A DNA stretch of 64,000 nt from Atriophallophorus winterbourni (Eukaryota > Platyhelminthes > Trematoda > Plagiorchiida > Microphallidae): positions 1 to 64,000 of the forward strand of contig JACCGJ010020547.1 of assembly GCA_013407085.1 (NCBI GenBank). The letters are read 5' to 3'. Below are positions 19,869-30,887 of the stretch, piece by piece. How positions within the stretch are numbered: the first letter of the stretch is position 1; each line of letters opens with the position of its first letter. Below the pieces are notes generated by a model. The model worked only from the letters and a program-made list of their open reading frames with translations, ran no database searches and was not told the origin of the DNA. The translations under genes and the position numbers were made by a program.

Positions 19869-20500
19869 CTGAGAGTAGTTTGCATTTTACGGTGAAAAGA
19901 CAAAAATGGATGCTGCATTGGTAAAATCCAGGGTACTTGTTGGAGAATAAGGTTGTTCACTAGCACATATGACAATCAAACACTTGAATTGGGAGACAAG
20001 AAAACCCGGACAGACCAGTATGTGGCGATATTTTTTGAATCCCTGGAAGAAGTTCGTTCGACCCTTTGAAACTCGTGGTGCAGTCACATGAAAAGCTTAA
20101 TGCATGCAAAATGAGGCAAGGTCATGTGAATATGTAATTGTGAGAATGCTCATTGTAATCGATGGGAATTGATTGAGCAGGTTTAGTTAATCCAATTCGG
20201 GAATGTGATCTTGCGGTGTATGTGCCAAGCAGGCGTTACTGACGCTTGTTTATTCGAAAATTATCTGCTGATCAAAGGGTCTGTTAGCTTTGTTTGGTTG
20301 AATTGCAAAACTGAAAAATCTTCGCCAATTTGACGGGTAGTTTTGCTCACAGCGATCCGAGCAGAATAGAGATTCTTACAAGTCAGAAGTGCTACGAGTA
20401 ATTTATATGATTTATGTAAAGCAAACCAGATTTATTAAACTTGTGTTATCTCTGATGACCAGCTCCACGGGATCACAAAACTTTTTCTAAATCCACCTTA
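19869..20500. other. No gene recognised (WIPI upstream intron)
   Basis: The WIPI gene must continue to the right of 19,868, so this is intron. I searched by eye for an exon encoding the preceding propeller strand and found none. A minus frame at 20,087-19,887 has no recognisable domain. Confidence 0.5.
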
Positions 20501-20504
20501 CACA

Positions 20505-20690
20505 GATTTGCAATAGTGCGGTACTCCTGTGCTATACTAAACTGATTTGCCACGGGAGTCTCGGTTCCATTTCTATTTTCATTTTTTATATCTATCCAGG
20601 CCTCGGGAACCTGTTAGTATCATAGCCCTCGTATAGTCTATCACTATGCGGCACGTTACACCGGATCAAGCTTAATATTTCCTGCATGCA
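20505..20690 (+). mobile_element. SINE-1, degraded copy
   Basis: TGTGCTATACTAAACTGAT, TATCCAGGCCTCGGGAACCT, GTTAGTATCATAGCCC and GCGGCAC in SINE-1 order, heavily mutated. Confidence 0.6.
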
Positions 20691-21153
20691 TAACTCCTTG
20701 ATCAAAGAAGCATCTGTGGAAATGCTTCGAAGAATCGCACGCTCACCGCGCTTCTGATAAGAGAATTCTTGTTGTTAGGCAGAAAATACAGTGTGAAAGA
20801 TACAGATCAACGTGTCTATGAGGGCAAATTGACAGGGTATCATTAGGTGTCGACGTTTGATTCATCGATTGTTCGAAACTTAAACCATACCCAGCATGTC
20901 TCGAATAAATTTTAATCTATTGAAATCATTGACCTAGCTATCTATTCGTTCCGAACAGTCTCATAGCCGCTTCGTGTCACATCCTTTGGCGTAACTAAAC
21001 ATCGTGCACAACACTTGATTGAATGCGTTAACGATATAACAACCGAATATCATCTTTGCGTAGTTAATGGTACGAGATAACAGCCATGATATAACGCATA
21101 ACGATTCTCGACGATTCCAGAACATAGAGTGGGCTTTCGCGAAAACTACAAGG

Positions 21154-21365
21154 TTCGTATGTATGTATGTGAATGAATGAATGAAAGCACAAGCCTGATC
21201 CAGGCAAGGTGCCGCATAATCAGAGACTTGCACGTGGTCTAAGATACTGTTAGGTTGCCCAGGCCTAGACAGATATGAGAAGGAACATAGAAATGGTAGT
21301 GAGATTGCAGCGTGTATTCGCATGCAGCTCACTGCCGGTAGCAAATCAATTTTGCACGGCACTTC
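21154..21365 (-). mobile_element. SINE-1 copy
   Basis: Minus orientation. The 3' tail (GTATGTATGTATG on the plus strand) is at 21,157-21,170 and the body runs to GCAAATCAATTTTGCACGG. The hairpin region is present but altered. No clear target duplication. Confidence 0.8.
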
Positions 21366-21484
21366 ACTGTAAGATTCAATGACATCCTTGCTGGAGCCAA
21401 ACTTGTTTGTGTTAGCGTAATGTCGAAGGTCTTGGAAAGATGCTCCAAAAGATGTTGTAAAGAAGCAAGCAAAGGGTCGTGTGT

Positions 21485-21692
21485 GTATGGTATGAAAGCA
21501 CAAGCCTGATCCAGGCAAAATGCCGCACAGTCAGAGATTGCACGTGGGCCAAAATACTGTCAGGTTGCTCATGCCTAGACAGATATGAGGGGGGGATGGT
21601 AGTGAGGCCCCAGCGTGTAACTTACTACTGTTGGCCAATCAATTTAGCACGGTCTGAGCCGCACGATTGCACATCCATGCACTTGCACATTC
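21485..21692 (-). mobile_element. SINE-1 copy, partly deleted
   Basis: Minus orientation, 120 bp from the previous copy. The body is intact around the GCCCAGG-like and CTGTCAGGTT blocks, but part of the hairpin loop is missing. Confidence 0.75.
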
Positions 21693-21699
21693 ATGTGTG

Positions 21700-22465
21700 A
21701 ACTATGGTTTTATTAGGTTAAATAATGATCACAAAATTAACACAATAACAGTGCACTTTAGACCTTATTAGTACAGTTTAGAAAGCACTATATTTATGTG
21801 CAGTGTACCATAAGGTTATCTGCTGTTGAATAAACTACTGGTCAAAAATTAGATTTGCGTTCCATTTCGAGTTTGTTTTGAATGTGAGCGTGTCATAAAG
21901 GTGTCTTTTAAGAATTGCAACTCACCTGATGGTTCATTCGCACAGCCAGTATGGTCAGAGTGTACTGGTAATCACAAATCAACGTATTGATTCGTGAGTG
22001 TAAAACAAGCAACTTGCGCATATTGTTTTGTGAAACAAGTGTGACTAAACTGCGATTGAACAATCGACCAACAATGCAAATAGGATCACCGGCTGCAAAT
22101 GATCAACGTATGAGACTTGACTTACTGGCAGACAGGGACTCGGTTATTTGGTCACCCAATGTGGACAAAAGGCTGTAACCGGACTTGGTACCAACCTGGA
22201 TGGAACTGCAAAAGGGAAATTTTGGGAATTTTTGAGAATAGAACTATCATGGGTATTAAAATGGGTTTCAAAGCAAGCGGAAATGTTTTGCTGTTGGCAC
22301 GGTGATGTGAATAAACGGAGTTTTGCTTCAACATTAATATAATATACTCGGAAGTCGATCTACGAAGTGCATAAGCCGAGTATCGTTAGGACTGAAGAAA
22401 TCAAGATAAAGATATACGGTTGCTTATATCCTTTTAGTTTCAAGTTTTTCAATTATGATCTCATG
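21700..22465. other. No gene recognised
   Basis: AT-rich sequence. Short overlapping frames on both strands near 22,000-22,340 carry no recognisable domain. Confidence 0.4.
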
Positions 22466-22469
22466 GATG

Positions 22470-22640
22470 TACAATAGTGTAGAGGTTTTGCACTGAGCAG
22501 TTAACACTGTGTTATATTAAAATAACACTGGAATTGAGCTGCATGCAAAAATACGCTGCATCAAGGCTTGTGATTTGATACATACATACACAAATACATA
22601 CATACATACACACATACATACACAAATACATCATTATCAT
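22470..22640 (+). mobile_element. SINE-1, degraded copy with long CATA/CACA tail
   Basis: Head-like ACTGTGTTATATTAAAATAA and GAGCTGCATGC, then a deletion to CATCAAGGCTTGTGATTTGAT, then a microsatellite of CATA and CACA repeats from 22,582 to about 22,633. Confidence 0.65.
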
Positions 22641-22890
22641 GAAGCACAAGTCTGGAGCCAGACAAAGTGCCAAGCAATATGAATCAGGAAAAGCAGATAA
22701 GCAAGCGCGTGGAAAAGGGAAAGCAGGAAAGCGGAATACGCAAAAGCAAATGCACAAAAAGCAGCTGGTTTTTGTAGTTTCACTGCATGCGATTTTTTTT
22801 TGTGATTTTATGTAATATAATACCGGATAAAAAATTATGACACATAATAAAATACACTAGCGCCACTGACTTTAGTTTGTAGCCATATCG
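22625..22890 (-). mobile_element. SINE-2 copy 1
   Basis: About 265 bp nearly matching 27,696-27,970 in the opposite orientation. In its own direction it starts GGCTACAAACTAAAGTCAGT, passes a T-rich middle and a GCTTTTTGTGCATTTGCTTT block, and ends GGCACTTTGTCTGGCTCCAG then ACTTGTGCTTCATGATAATG. The last 45 bp closely resemble the SINE-1 3' end. Confidence 0.75.
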
Positions 22891-22911
22891 CGTAAGGTTT
22901 CCAGTCATCCA

Positions 22912-23918
22912 TTAAGCGGATCTTTTGGACCGCACCCAGGCAAACGAATACGCCAAACTGAGCCTAGCGCTACGGTGAGTTTCTTCATCCCAACGCACCA
23001 CGTCATGGATTGGCAAACCTGTCGTCTCTCCCAGCTTCTGCCAGGCTGTGAATAATGCGCGGTATGGTAAACGGTGAAGAAGCATCCTTAAAAAATGTCC
23101 CAACCATCGCAAGCGAGCAAGCATCAGCATTTCTCTCAGTCCGTGGCCACCTGGTCCTAACACCCGCTTGCAGACATCTATTTTTGTAACACGAATCTGC
23201 CACCGAATGCGAGTAATTCTACGCAGGCAATGGGTGTCGAAAACAGAAAGCCGACGGACATCTTCCGCTCGGATAGACCAGGTTTCGCAGCCATAAAGTA
23301 GTGTAGCACGCACCACTGCGTTGTACACTCGGACATTAGTATGGAGTGAAACATCGCGTCGACACCACAAATGGCGAAGGTTAGCAAACGCTACGCCCGC
23401 TTTGCGAACACGTTGTGAGATCTCGTTCTCAACACAACCGCCAGCAGAGATACAACTACCAAGGTAAACAAAGCTGTCGACCAATTCAAGATTAACATTT
23501 AAAAGAGAGTCGTTCCAGTATAGAGTAAGTGTTTTACACTTTTTAGGCGAAAAGTACATGCCATACATTGAAGCTTCAAATGCCAGACGATCCAGGGCTT
23601 GTTTCATTATATAAGGGTCATCTCCCAGAAGTGCGATGTCATCGGCATACTCTAGATCGGTCGCTCGCTCACCCGGCACCTGCGCCCACCAGGCCAGCTA
23701 AAGCTTTTATCAGGACATCGTCGATCGCGAAGTTAAAAAGGAACGGCGAGATAGGGCAGCCCTGCCGCACCCCGCTGGAGATATTGAACGAGGACGACAA
23801 TTGTCCGTACGCTCGAACCCTGCTCGAAGTTTGGCAATATAATGCTTTCAAGATAAAAACATACTTCTCGAGCACTCCCTGTCTCAGCAGACAGTTCCAA
23901 AGACTTTCGCGATCGATT
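22912..23918 (-). pseudogene. RTE-C LINE, 3' half of the protein
   Basis: The frame 23875-23669 encodes LEKYVFILKALYCQTSSRV and motif B GVRQGCPISPFLFNFAID. The frame 23679-22912 encodes motif C DLEYADDIALLGDD (intact YADD), then SFVYLGSCISAGG, LLYGCETWSIR and RRLSVFDTHCLRRI, ending at a stop near 22,912. The domain order is that of an RTE-type endonuclease/reverse transcriptase, and it is a different family from RTE-A and RTE-B. The protein continues upstream at 24,629 after an inserted RTE-B fragment. Confidence 0.85.
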
Positions 23919-24628
23919 CATCATCATCATCAAAGACAGCATTACACCGGCAGCACGTACCGAATGCTTAACTGCCATACAACCATGAAAAAGTAAAATC
24001 CTAAAAGATGGGGAAGGGTGGGACTTAAATTGCTACGGCTTCTATAGAAGAGTAAGCACAAAAAACTGGGAAGAGGTGCCTACACCTCGAATGGAACATG
24101 CATTCAAACAAGTTTCGTGAACGAGTAGAGCAACATCAGCACGGCAGCTTCCTTGCGGCTTTCACTGTCATGCATCATAACAAGCTTTTCTCGTCACTCC
24201 GCTTGACAACATACAAGTTTATGCAAACACTCCTAGAAGATGCTTAGTGCAAGACCGCCATTGAACACGGTTTCGGGACATATCCTTAAGCGTAACTAAC
24301 CATTGCGATATATGATCGCGGGGACACCAGCCTGGAAGACGCGCTGCGCCTACTTTGGAAAGGTTACTAGTAAGAATTTTTAGCTGCCTATGCCATGTGA
24401 CGGTTTGGCCACCCCGAGATTTACGCCAATCAGGATGTGGCGTCGCAAAAAGAATCTGTTTCGGAAGTCGGTGGTCGGGCTTCCGTAAAACGTGACCCAA
24501 CCAGCGTAACCTATGCAGGTTGATCTGCTTCTCTATATCGACATTACTACCAAACAACTTATTTCGGAGAGCATCGGTGCGCATACGATTGTAACAGCTA
24601 ACTCCTAGAATGCTGCGGAGACACCGGT
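23919..24628 (-). mobile_element. RTE-B 3' fragment inserted in RTE-C
   Basis: A 710-bp, 5'-truncated RTE-B copy. In minus orientation it begins RCLRSILGVSCYN at 24,628, continues NKLFGSNVDIEKQ, LHRLRWLGHVLRK and GQTVTWHRQLK (frame 24584-24219), has a 3' UTR (24,215-23,940) and ends in an ATG-repeat tail at 23,919-23,933. CGATCGATT is duplicated at 23,910-23,918 and 24,629-24,637. Removing it restores RTE-C motif A (LGAFDSIDR continuing into LWNCLLRQG). Confidence 0.88.
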
Positions 24629-26830
24629 CGATCGATTGAATCGAATGCCCCTAGGATGTCAAGGAATACCACGATAGTTGGTCTACGAAATGCGTGGCGT
24701 TGCTCCAGAAACTGACGGTGTGAAAATTTGATCTATGCACCCTCGACCGCCACGAAACTTAGTCTGCACCTCACGAATTTGCTCTTCCCGTTTGCTACTC
24801 TACCGGTGAAGCAGGATGGAGGCAAGTATTTTAGAAGCTACTGAAATAAGACTGATACCCCGATGATTTTTTCAGGAATCGCGCTGTCCCTTTTAAAAAA
24901 TTGCAGAAATTAATGATTCTCTCCTAGGGATCGGAACGCGTTCCTCAGCCCATATGTTGGCTAACAGCGCTTGAAGTTTGCGAAATAAAGTGAAACCGCC
25001 ATCTTTGAACAATGACGGAAGCAAAGCATCAACACCTGATGCCCGATGGCGCTTAAGGCTCCGGAGTACACTATAAATCTCTTATTGAGTAGGAGCCTCG
25101 AGAGAAATTGGCCATGGGATACAGTGTTCCGTATTCTCGAAATCAGTTGGTGCAGAAGGCCAATTAAACTGTGCTTCAAACTGTTCTGCCCATTGCTCCA
25201 TGCGCCTGTGCATGTTAAAAACTGGCGAACCATCTGCTTCACGTATCAGCTCATTGATGCCTGGTCGCCCGCTTCCAGTAGTTCTGATGAGTTGGAACAA
25301 TTTTCTTAAATTGCCTACAGCTGCCGCAGATTTCATTTACGTAGCCTTAGAACTCCGCCAACTTTCCCTGTCGGCTCTCAATCAGGCAACCAGTTTACGT
25401 TTAATAAGACTGCGTGATGCATCATGTATGCTAACAGCATAATGGTATGAAAGCACAAGCCTGATCCAGGCAAAGTGCCGCATAGTCAGAGACTGCACGT
25501 GGGCTAAGATACTGTCAGGTTGCCCAGGCCTAGATAGATATGAGGGGAAATAGAAATGAAATGGTAGTGAGACTACAGCGTGTTTCAGCATGCAGCTCAC
25601 TACCGTTGGCCAATCAATTTAGCACGATGTTAGCCGTACAGCACAGAAATTCTGCAGGATTGCACATCCGTGCACAACAGCATAAAGCAACCGACGTTGG
25701 TCCATTAGTTGGAGAGAATTCACAGAAACCCAGTGTTGAGCTACACGGAAAGTCAGCCTACAACTATCCAACGCGACTGTTTCCAAGGGGGTTTGTATCT
25801 CGCTCCATTGTTCATTGATACTACAGACAGATGCAAACTCAAATTGGCGTGAAACTCTCGGCAAACCGAGAGATCATTAAGCCTGACAATATTCAACTGC
25901 CTTGCAACGTTTCTACGTTTCCCACCAAAACGCATCGAGAGCTCAGTGCAGACCAACGCATGATCTGACTCTAGACAGGTGCCCCAGTATGAATGGCAAT
26001 CTTGCACACTCCCTCGCCACGAGTATCTGATAGCAATATGGTCAATTTGCGTGAACAAGGCCGCTGAGGGAGATTTCCAGGTGGATCAGTGACGCTTCGA
26101 ATGACGGAAGTTCGTGCTGACAATGCAGAGACTGTGCTCTGAGCACAAGCTAAGCAATCATTACGATGACAATCAAGACCAAACCTTGCACCTACGGAAA
26201 ACACGTGCGTTCAGATCTCCAGCTAAGACAACGATGTCACTTCTCGGTGCAAGTCTAATGAGTTCATGTAATCTTCCATAAAACTTATCCTTGGCAAGTT
26301 CAGAGGTACACTTAATCGGTGCGGGTTGCGGAATTGATTGCGAAATCGGCCTTTCTTGCACGAACCTTGTAGTCTTACAGCACAAAGACGACTGTCGACT
26401 GGGATACAGTCTAACAGTGCGACTTCAGCTCTCTCACTCAAAACGATTCCGATACCAGCTTGACTAGATACCATGGCAGCGTCATCAGTGGACAGGCGCA
26501 GATAGAGTGACTTGCGTAAGTTCGAAGGATTAGACAATCGCGTAACTTAGCTAGATTTATGCATGCGTGTTTCCGACAAACAGCATACATCGACATCGAG
26601 GCAGTCAAGTGTGCGAGACAAGGCTGCCTATTGTCCGATGCTAGCTAAAGTCCGTACATTAAACGCCGCTAATTTGAATGGTACGCGCGGGTGGAAGAAC
26701 GCTCTGAAGGCATTCGAAACAGGCAAAATATTCGACGTGGTTAAATTTGGAGACCTCGATGAACAAGCGGTATTTCTGTCAGGTCTACCCAAAGAACTAC
26801 AAAACGGTAAACAGTTATTAAAAAACAAGT
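24629..26830 (-). pseudogene. RTE-C LINE, 5' half of the protein (endonuclease to motif A)
   Basis: In minus orientation: FKLAAFNVRTLASIGQ (frame 26828-26628); a frame with SSQAGIGIVLSERAEVALLD (26537-26223); IRLAPRSDIVVLAGDLNARV; QIDHIAIRYSWRGSVQDC and LESDHALV (26058-25753); then, beyond a SINE, SAAAVGNLRKLFQLIRTTGS and MEQWAEQFEAQFN (25336-25082); the reverse-transcriptase entry; and LGAFDSIDR at the insertion point. It has several frameshifts. AP-endonuclease blocks are recognisable but not usable. Confidence 0.8.
25433..25685 (-). mobile_element. SINE-1, full-length reference copy with 10-bp target duplication
   Basis: A 233-bp element (25,443-25,675, minus orientation) lies between perfect AACAGCATAA repeats at 25,433-25,442 and 25,676-25,685. 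This sets the size of the family: head TGCACGGATGTGCAATCCTG, the conserved hairpin, a TCTAGGCCTGGGCAACCTGA block, and the GCTTGTGCTTTCATACCATT end. It interrupts RTE-C. Confidence 0.9.
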
Positions 26831-27070
26831 AGCGCTTGTATGCTACTGTTGGATAAGGCTGGTACGACCAACCTGTTCAATCACATGTGTCCAAACACAG
26901 GTATAATAAGGTTAAACCTAGGGTGGGACATATAACGATAAGATAAGGTTCAGGGAGCCCTAAAACAGTGGTAAACAAAGTTATACTTGTATGCCACTGT
27001 TAAATAGGGTTCTAACAAAGAACCACCATGTTCAAATACAGAACCACAAAGCGATTCTTGGTCAAGCACT
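26821..27070 (-). mobile_element. Hammerhead-repeat remnants (two related partial units)
   Basis: 26,821-26,895 reversed reads GAACAGGTTGGTCGTACCAG then CAACAGTAGCATACAAGC, matching copy A flanks. 26,955-27,070 reversed reads CTTGACCAAGAATCG, GAACCCTATTTAACAGTGG and TTTACCACTG, matching the end and start blocks of copy D. No ribozyme core is left in either. Confidence 0.6.
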
Positions 27071-27169
27071 CAATGCTGTGTGAGATCATTGAAAGCATTG
27101 TGAGTAGAGAGCAAATCAGAGAGCGTGAGAGCTTATGGGCATGATACTACCCGGTTGCCCAGGCTAAAG

Positions 27170-27505
27170 TATTGGATTGATTAGGGGGCCCCAACCAGAG
27201 ACCTTGGTTAAAAAGCCTAAACCACAAGACTGGGTTGACACTGCGTTTGTCTGACCTCTATTCATCGACCTTTCTGGTATGAGTAGCTCTGCTGGCACCA
27301 AAAGACACTACCCTGTATAGCTCAATGGGTCATGGAGGTACACAAACCATCGCACAACGTTAAGGTCCAGTCTCAGCGCGGCATCCATATAGATAGGAAA
27401 GGATTGGACTACAAAATCGGCAGAAAAGTAAGCACAGAGAACGGTGATGCGCATTTCTCTCCATCCCACTTGAACACACCAAGCTACTAGTGCACTAACC
27501 AAATG
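27170..27505 (-). mobile_element. RTE 5'-UTR segment
   Basis: It matches 14,290-14,500 (TCTGACCTCTATTCATCGAC, GCTCAATGGGTCAT, CACAAACCATCGCAC, GTTAAGGTCCAGTCTCAGCG). There it precedes the RTE-B coding region, and here it precedes RTE-C after a gap holding hammerhead-repeat pieces. The two families therefore share 5' UTR sequence. Confidence 0.6.
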
Positions 27506-27695
27506 GGGACTATTATGAGCGGTATCTCTGAGTGATTAACCACCGCGAATTCGGAATTTTGTATTACGGTTGATTAGCGTTTCACTTTTTATGAACATTC
27601 GGTATGCAACTTGGTTCGACGACCTGTTAAATTAATTTATAGTGGTTCTCAGCTGCAACAAAAGGGTAAGAGAGGATTGCACTTATTGTTGGTTG

Positions 27696-27970
27696 ATATG
27701 GCTGCAAACCGAAGTCAGTGGCGGCAGTGTATTTTATTATGTGTCATAATTTTTTTATCCGGTATTATTTTTAATATAAAAAACAAAAACAAAACAAAAA
27801 ACCACAAAATCGCATGCAACGAAACTATAATAAGCTGCTTTTTGTGCATTTGCTTTTGCAGATTTTGCTTGCCTGATTTCCATTTTTCACGCTCTTGCTT
27901 ATCTGCTTTTCCTACCGCATATTGCTTGGCACTTTGTCTGGCTCCAGACTTGTGCTTCATGATAATGGTG
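27696..27970 (+). mobile_element. SINE-2 copy 2
   Basis: The opposite-orientation partner of 22,625-22,890. It begins GGCTGCAAACCGAAGTCAGT and ends CTCCAGACTTGTGCTTCATG. The long frames seen here on both strands are products of its A- and T-rich body and are not genes. Confidence 0.75.
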
Positions 27971-28439
27971 ATGGCCGACTCAAGGTTTCGCAAACACTTT
28001 GTCCTGAAATGTTTAGTCAATTGCTCGATAAGTCATGACTGGTGATTAATCAATTCAATTTTATCTGACATATTATTAATAGTATCATCGTCAGCATACA
28101 ATATCTGTATTTCGGTAAGTCAGCCCAATGCTTCATGTTTTCACTATATTCTTTATCGTGTCGCTAACCCTGATAATGAGTTGTTATTCACGGTTTCACC
28201 CGCACGGACTATGGAGGTGATACGAATTTACCTACTGGACACCGTGATGCATTCGTGACATTATTTTTACAACTACTGTCGTTAACCATTTTACATCTGA
28301 ATATAGTGGAAAATTAGGGCTAATGAATTTTCCATAATTATACTCTTCCCGCTGTTGTGGGACAAATACTAGATCCATAAACGTCCAAGCATGAATCATT
28401 TGAGATTTAACATGTCCAAAGAACAAAAATTTTGTTCTA

Positions 28440-28625
28440 AAACAATCATGCATTACTTTGTACTGCATGGCTAACACCGTGCTATATTGATCTGCCACCA
28501 GTAATCAGCTGCATTTGGTTCAGGCACAGGCAAGTTGACAATAGCTTAGCACACATGAAGTTTATGACTGTGCGGTGGTTTGCTTGGATCCTCAAGCTTT
28601 TGATTTCACACAGTATGAGAAATCG
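28440..28625 (+). mobile_element. SINE-1, degraded copy
   Basis: GCTAACACCGTGCTATATTG, ATCAGCTGCAT, CAATAGCTTAGCAC and TGACTGTGCGG follow the SINE-1 order, at low similarity. Confidence 0.55.
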
Positions 28626-28904
28626 AGTCGCTATATTCAGGTAACAGGACGTTTGGATAAAAGCTAGAAAATCGGAGGTGCGTGCACGACACGAAGACAA
28701 CTTCTCTCAAATGTGGCAGTGAGCACAAAGATAGCGTGCCAATTTGCAGTGGACGATCACTACAGAGGCTATTTACAACCGTCACATCGTTGGATTTGTG
28801 ACGTTTCAAGATCGATTAAATGTAGCATTGGCTACAGCATTGTCTGCGAAGGGCAGAGACAGCATCGCGATGCTAATGTAAATATCGGTTGATTATTGTT
28901 AGGG

Positions 28905-29275
28905 CAAATCACCATCCTCATCATTTGGGCAGCATTACACCGGTAGCAAAAACAAAGTGCTTAATTACCGTACAACCATGACATGTTAAAGAATTTTAAA
29001 AAATGGGAAAGGGTGGGACTTTAAAAGCTATTGAACTTGCATAAGATTATGTAGACACACTGAGATGATGCGCTTACGCCTCGAACCAAATATTCATTCA
29101 ATTAAAAGCTACGCGCGAGTAAAGCGACATCATATTCTTTACGACTTTCACTGTTACGAATAATAACAAGCTTCTCTCGCTATTTGACAACGAACAAGAC
29201 CAATCAAATACTCCAAGAAAATGTCAACCAGACCACCACTTAAGACGATTGAGCCAAAAGCCCAAGGACTGGATA
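28905..29275 (-). mobile_element. RTE-B 3'-UTR fragment
   Basis: It matches the 3' UTR at 23,919-24,240, including GCAGCATTACACCGGTAGC, GGGAAAGGGTGGGACTT, and the AACAAGCTTCTCTCG and CTTTCACTGT blocks. It ends near the family's degenerated ATG-repeat tail (CATCCTCATCATT on the plus strand). It is non-coding. Confidence 0.7.
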
Positions 29276-30885
29276 AAATATGGATTCTAGCTCGCTAACT
29301 ATGGTCGAGACACTTTATAAAAATTTCTTTACACCATCTAAACCGTCTTCTATTCCAATGATTGAAAGAAAGAGTGAGATATCCAGTCAGCATTGTGATA
29401 AAAGTTCACCGAACGCCAGGCTCGGCATGAAATAATCGTCTATTTATATATGATCCAAAGAACAAACAAACCGGTTGTTGGAAAAGAATAATGATAAAAT
29501 ACCAACCTATGAAAGCTTATTTGAAGAATGTTTACAGAAAACCACCTGAATACAGAATGTGGACTATTCGCCAAAATGAACTATTAAAGATTGAAAGTAC
29601 ATTATGCAACCGGTAGGCGGATAAGCCACGATCTCTTATTCACAAACTTATCCACATAGAATACTTAAAGGAGGCCGAATTGCAGTTCTCTGAATAAGGT
29701 GAAATGGTCGTGTACATTTATATGCACAGCATGACAGTTACCATAATGTTGTTTGCTAAAACGCTATTTGTGACTGTGCAATAGAGAAAACAAATGTACT
29801 GTGAGAGGTAATGCAAAGTTACAAGTAGTGTGTCACTTTGAATGCGGGAAATTGATGCACGCAACGGTTGATCAATTTGGATCAACTAAATCACCCTATG
29901 TGATCAACGTATGTACCTGCGCAGATAATAGAAGTTAAATTTATAAAAATGATTGTGGGGTTTATTGGATTGACAGAAGCACAGCACTCATCGAATTTTG
30001 AAGTTTAGGGTTTCAAAAAATCATCGAGCAAACGCATTCTTTATCAGACCAATAGGTTAATGAACTCGGAGCTGTCGAGAAGATAGGGCAGGCAAAACAT
30101 TACAAAACTGGTATCATCCATTGAGCACCATTGACCTAGAAGTTACCTAGCTTGATAAACGAAGCTGACAATCACGTACAATTTTGTGATATAACCATCG
30201 AAACAATGTCTAGGTAAGAAATTTGAAGGGCAAGAGCTACAACAGCAAATTTTGCAAACTGATTTTATTTAAAGTTAAAATTCGAAGATTAATAGCGCTT
30301 TCGTGCTGACGTATTTTATGCGTGATACTACAAATATATGATTAAACGTAATCACTAACTAATAATTACGTGAAGATGGAATTTCTTACTACAAGAAATA
30401 AAAACGCTACGAAATTAAAGCACAACATACGTGAAATCTTGATTAAAGTCGACGAAGAGGATGGAGAGATTGTCGTCATGTCGATTGCACGCAACATTCA
30501 TTCTGTAAAATATAAAATGATCAGCTGACCGAAGGACTCGCGCCTCGAGTAAATGGGTGCAATAAACAAAATTGATTGATTGCGAGTGTAAATATTTGCT
30601 GAAAATCTTGATTTTATGTTCAACGATTTTTTGTAAAATTTGTCAAAAAGCTAGATTTTCATCTGACTATCTGAAATTTACATAGATATAACTCTCTGCT
30701 CTAATACCAAAATCAATCTGTTAGCTACTATTTTGCCGAAGTTCCCTCAATGATACTCGAATTTTTTCTGGTATCTGTGAATTCAGCGCATAAATATCGT
30801 AACTGAGGTTTGATTTAGCCGTGTTACAGATCTAAGACATCTGCCTTCTAGAGGTAATTTCGTGGTGTTCATAGTCGTCATAATT
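29276..30885. other. No gene recognised
   Basis: 1.6 kb of AT-rich DNA without frames of note. A very weak hammerhead-like string (CAAACAAACCGGTTGTTGG) at about 29,463-29,481 is too degraded to call. I see nothing else. Confidence 0.45.
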
Positions 30886-30887
30886 CT

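Noticed and set aside
19887..20087. A 66-codon minus frame just upstream of the WIPI exons as a further WIPI exon
   Set aside because: Its sequence does not match the preceding propeller strand and it lacks a good donor in the right phase.
20961..21518. A 185-codon minus-strand frame
   Set aside because: Most of it ([18 protein letters not shown]) is translated SINE-1 sequence, and the same peptide-like strings appear at every SINE copy.
25443..25675. SINE-1 as a tRNA gene or tRNA-derived SINE
   Set aside because: No cloverleaf and no convincing A or B box by eye. A tool-based scan would be needed to overturn this.
27611..28045. A 144-codon plus frame and its 101-codon minus counterpart that look like a membrane protein
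   Set aside because: Both fall in SINE-2, which recurs at 22,625-22,890. The hydrophobic look comes from its T-rich body.
29445..29482. A hammerhead-like string with CAAACAAACCGGTTGTTGG
   Set aside because: The core and stem II cannot be found. Only the GAAACCGG-like part resembles a ribozyme.
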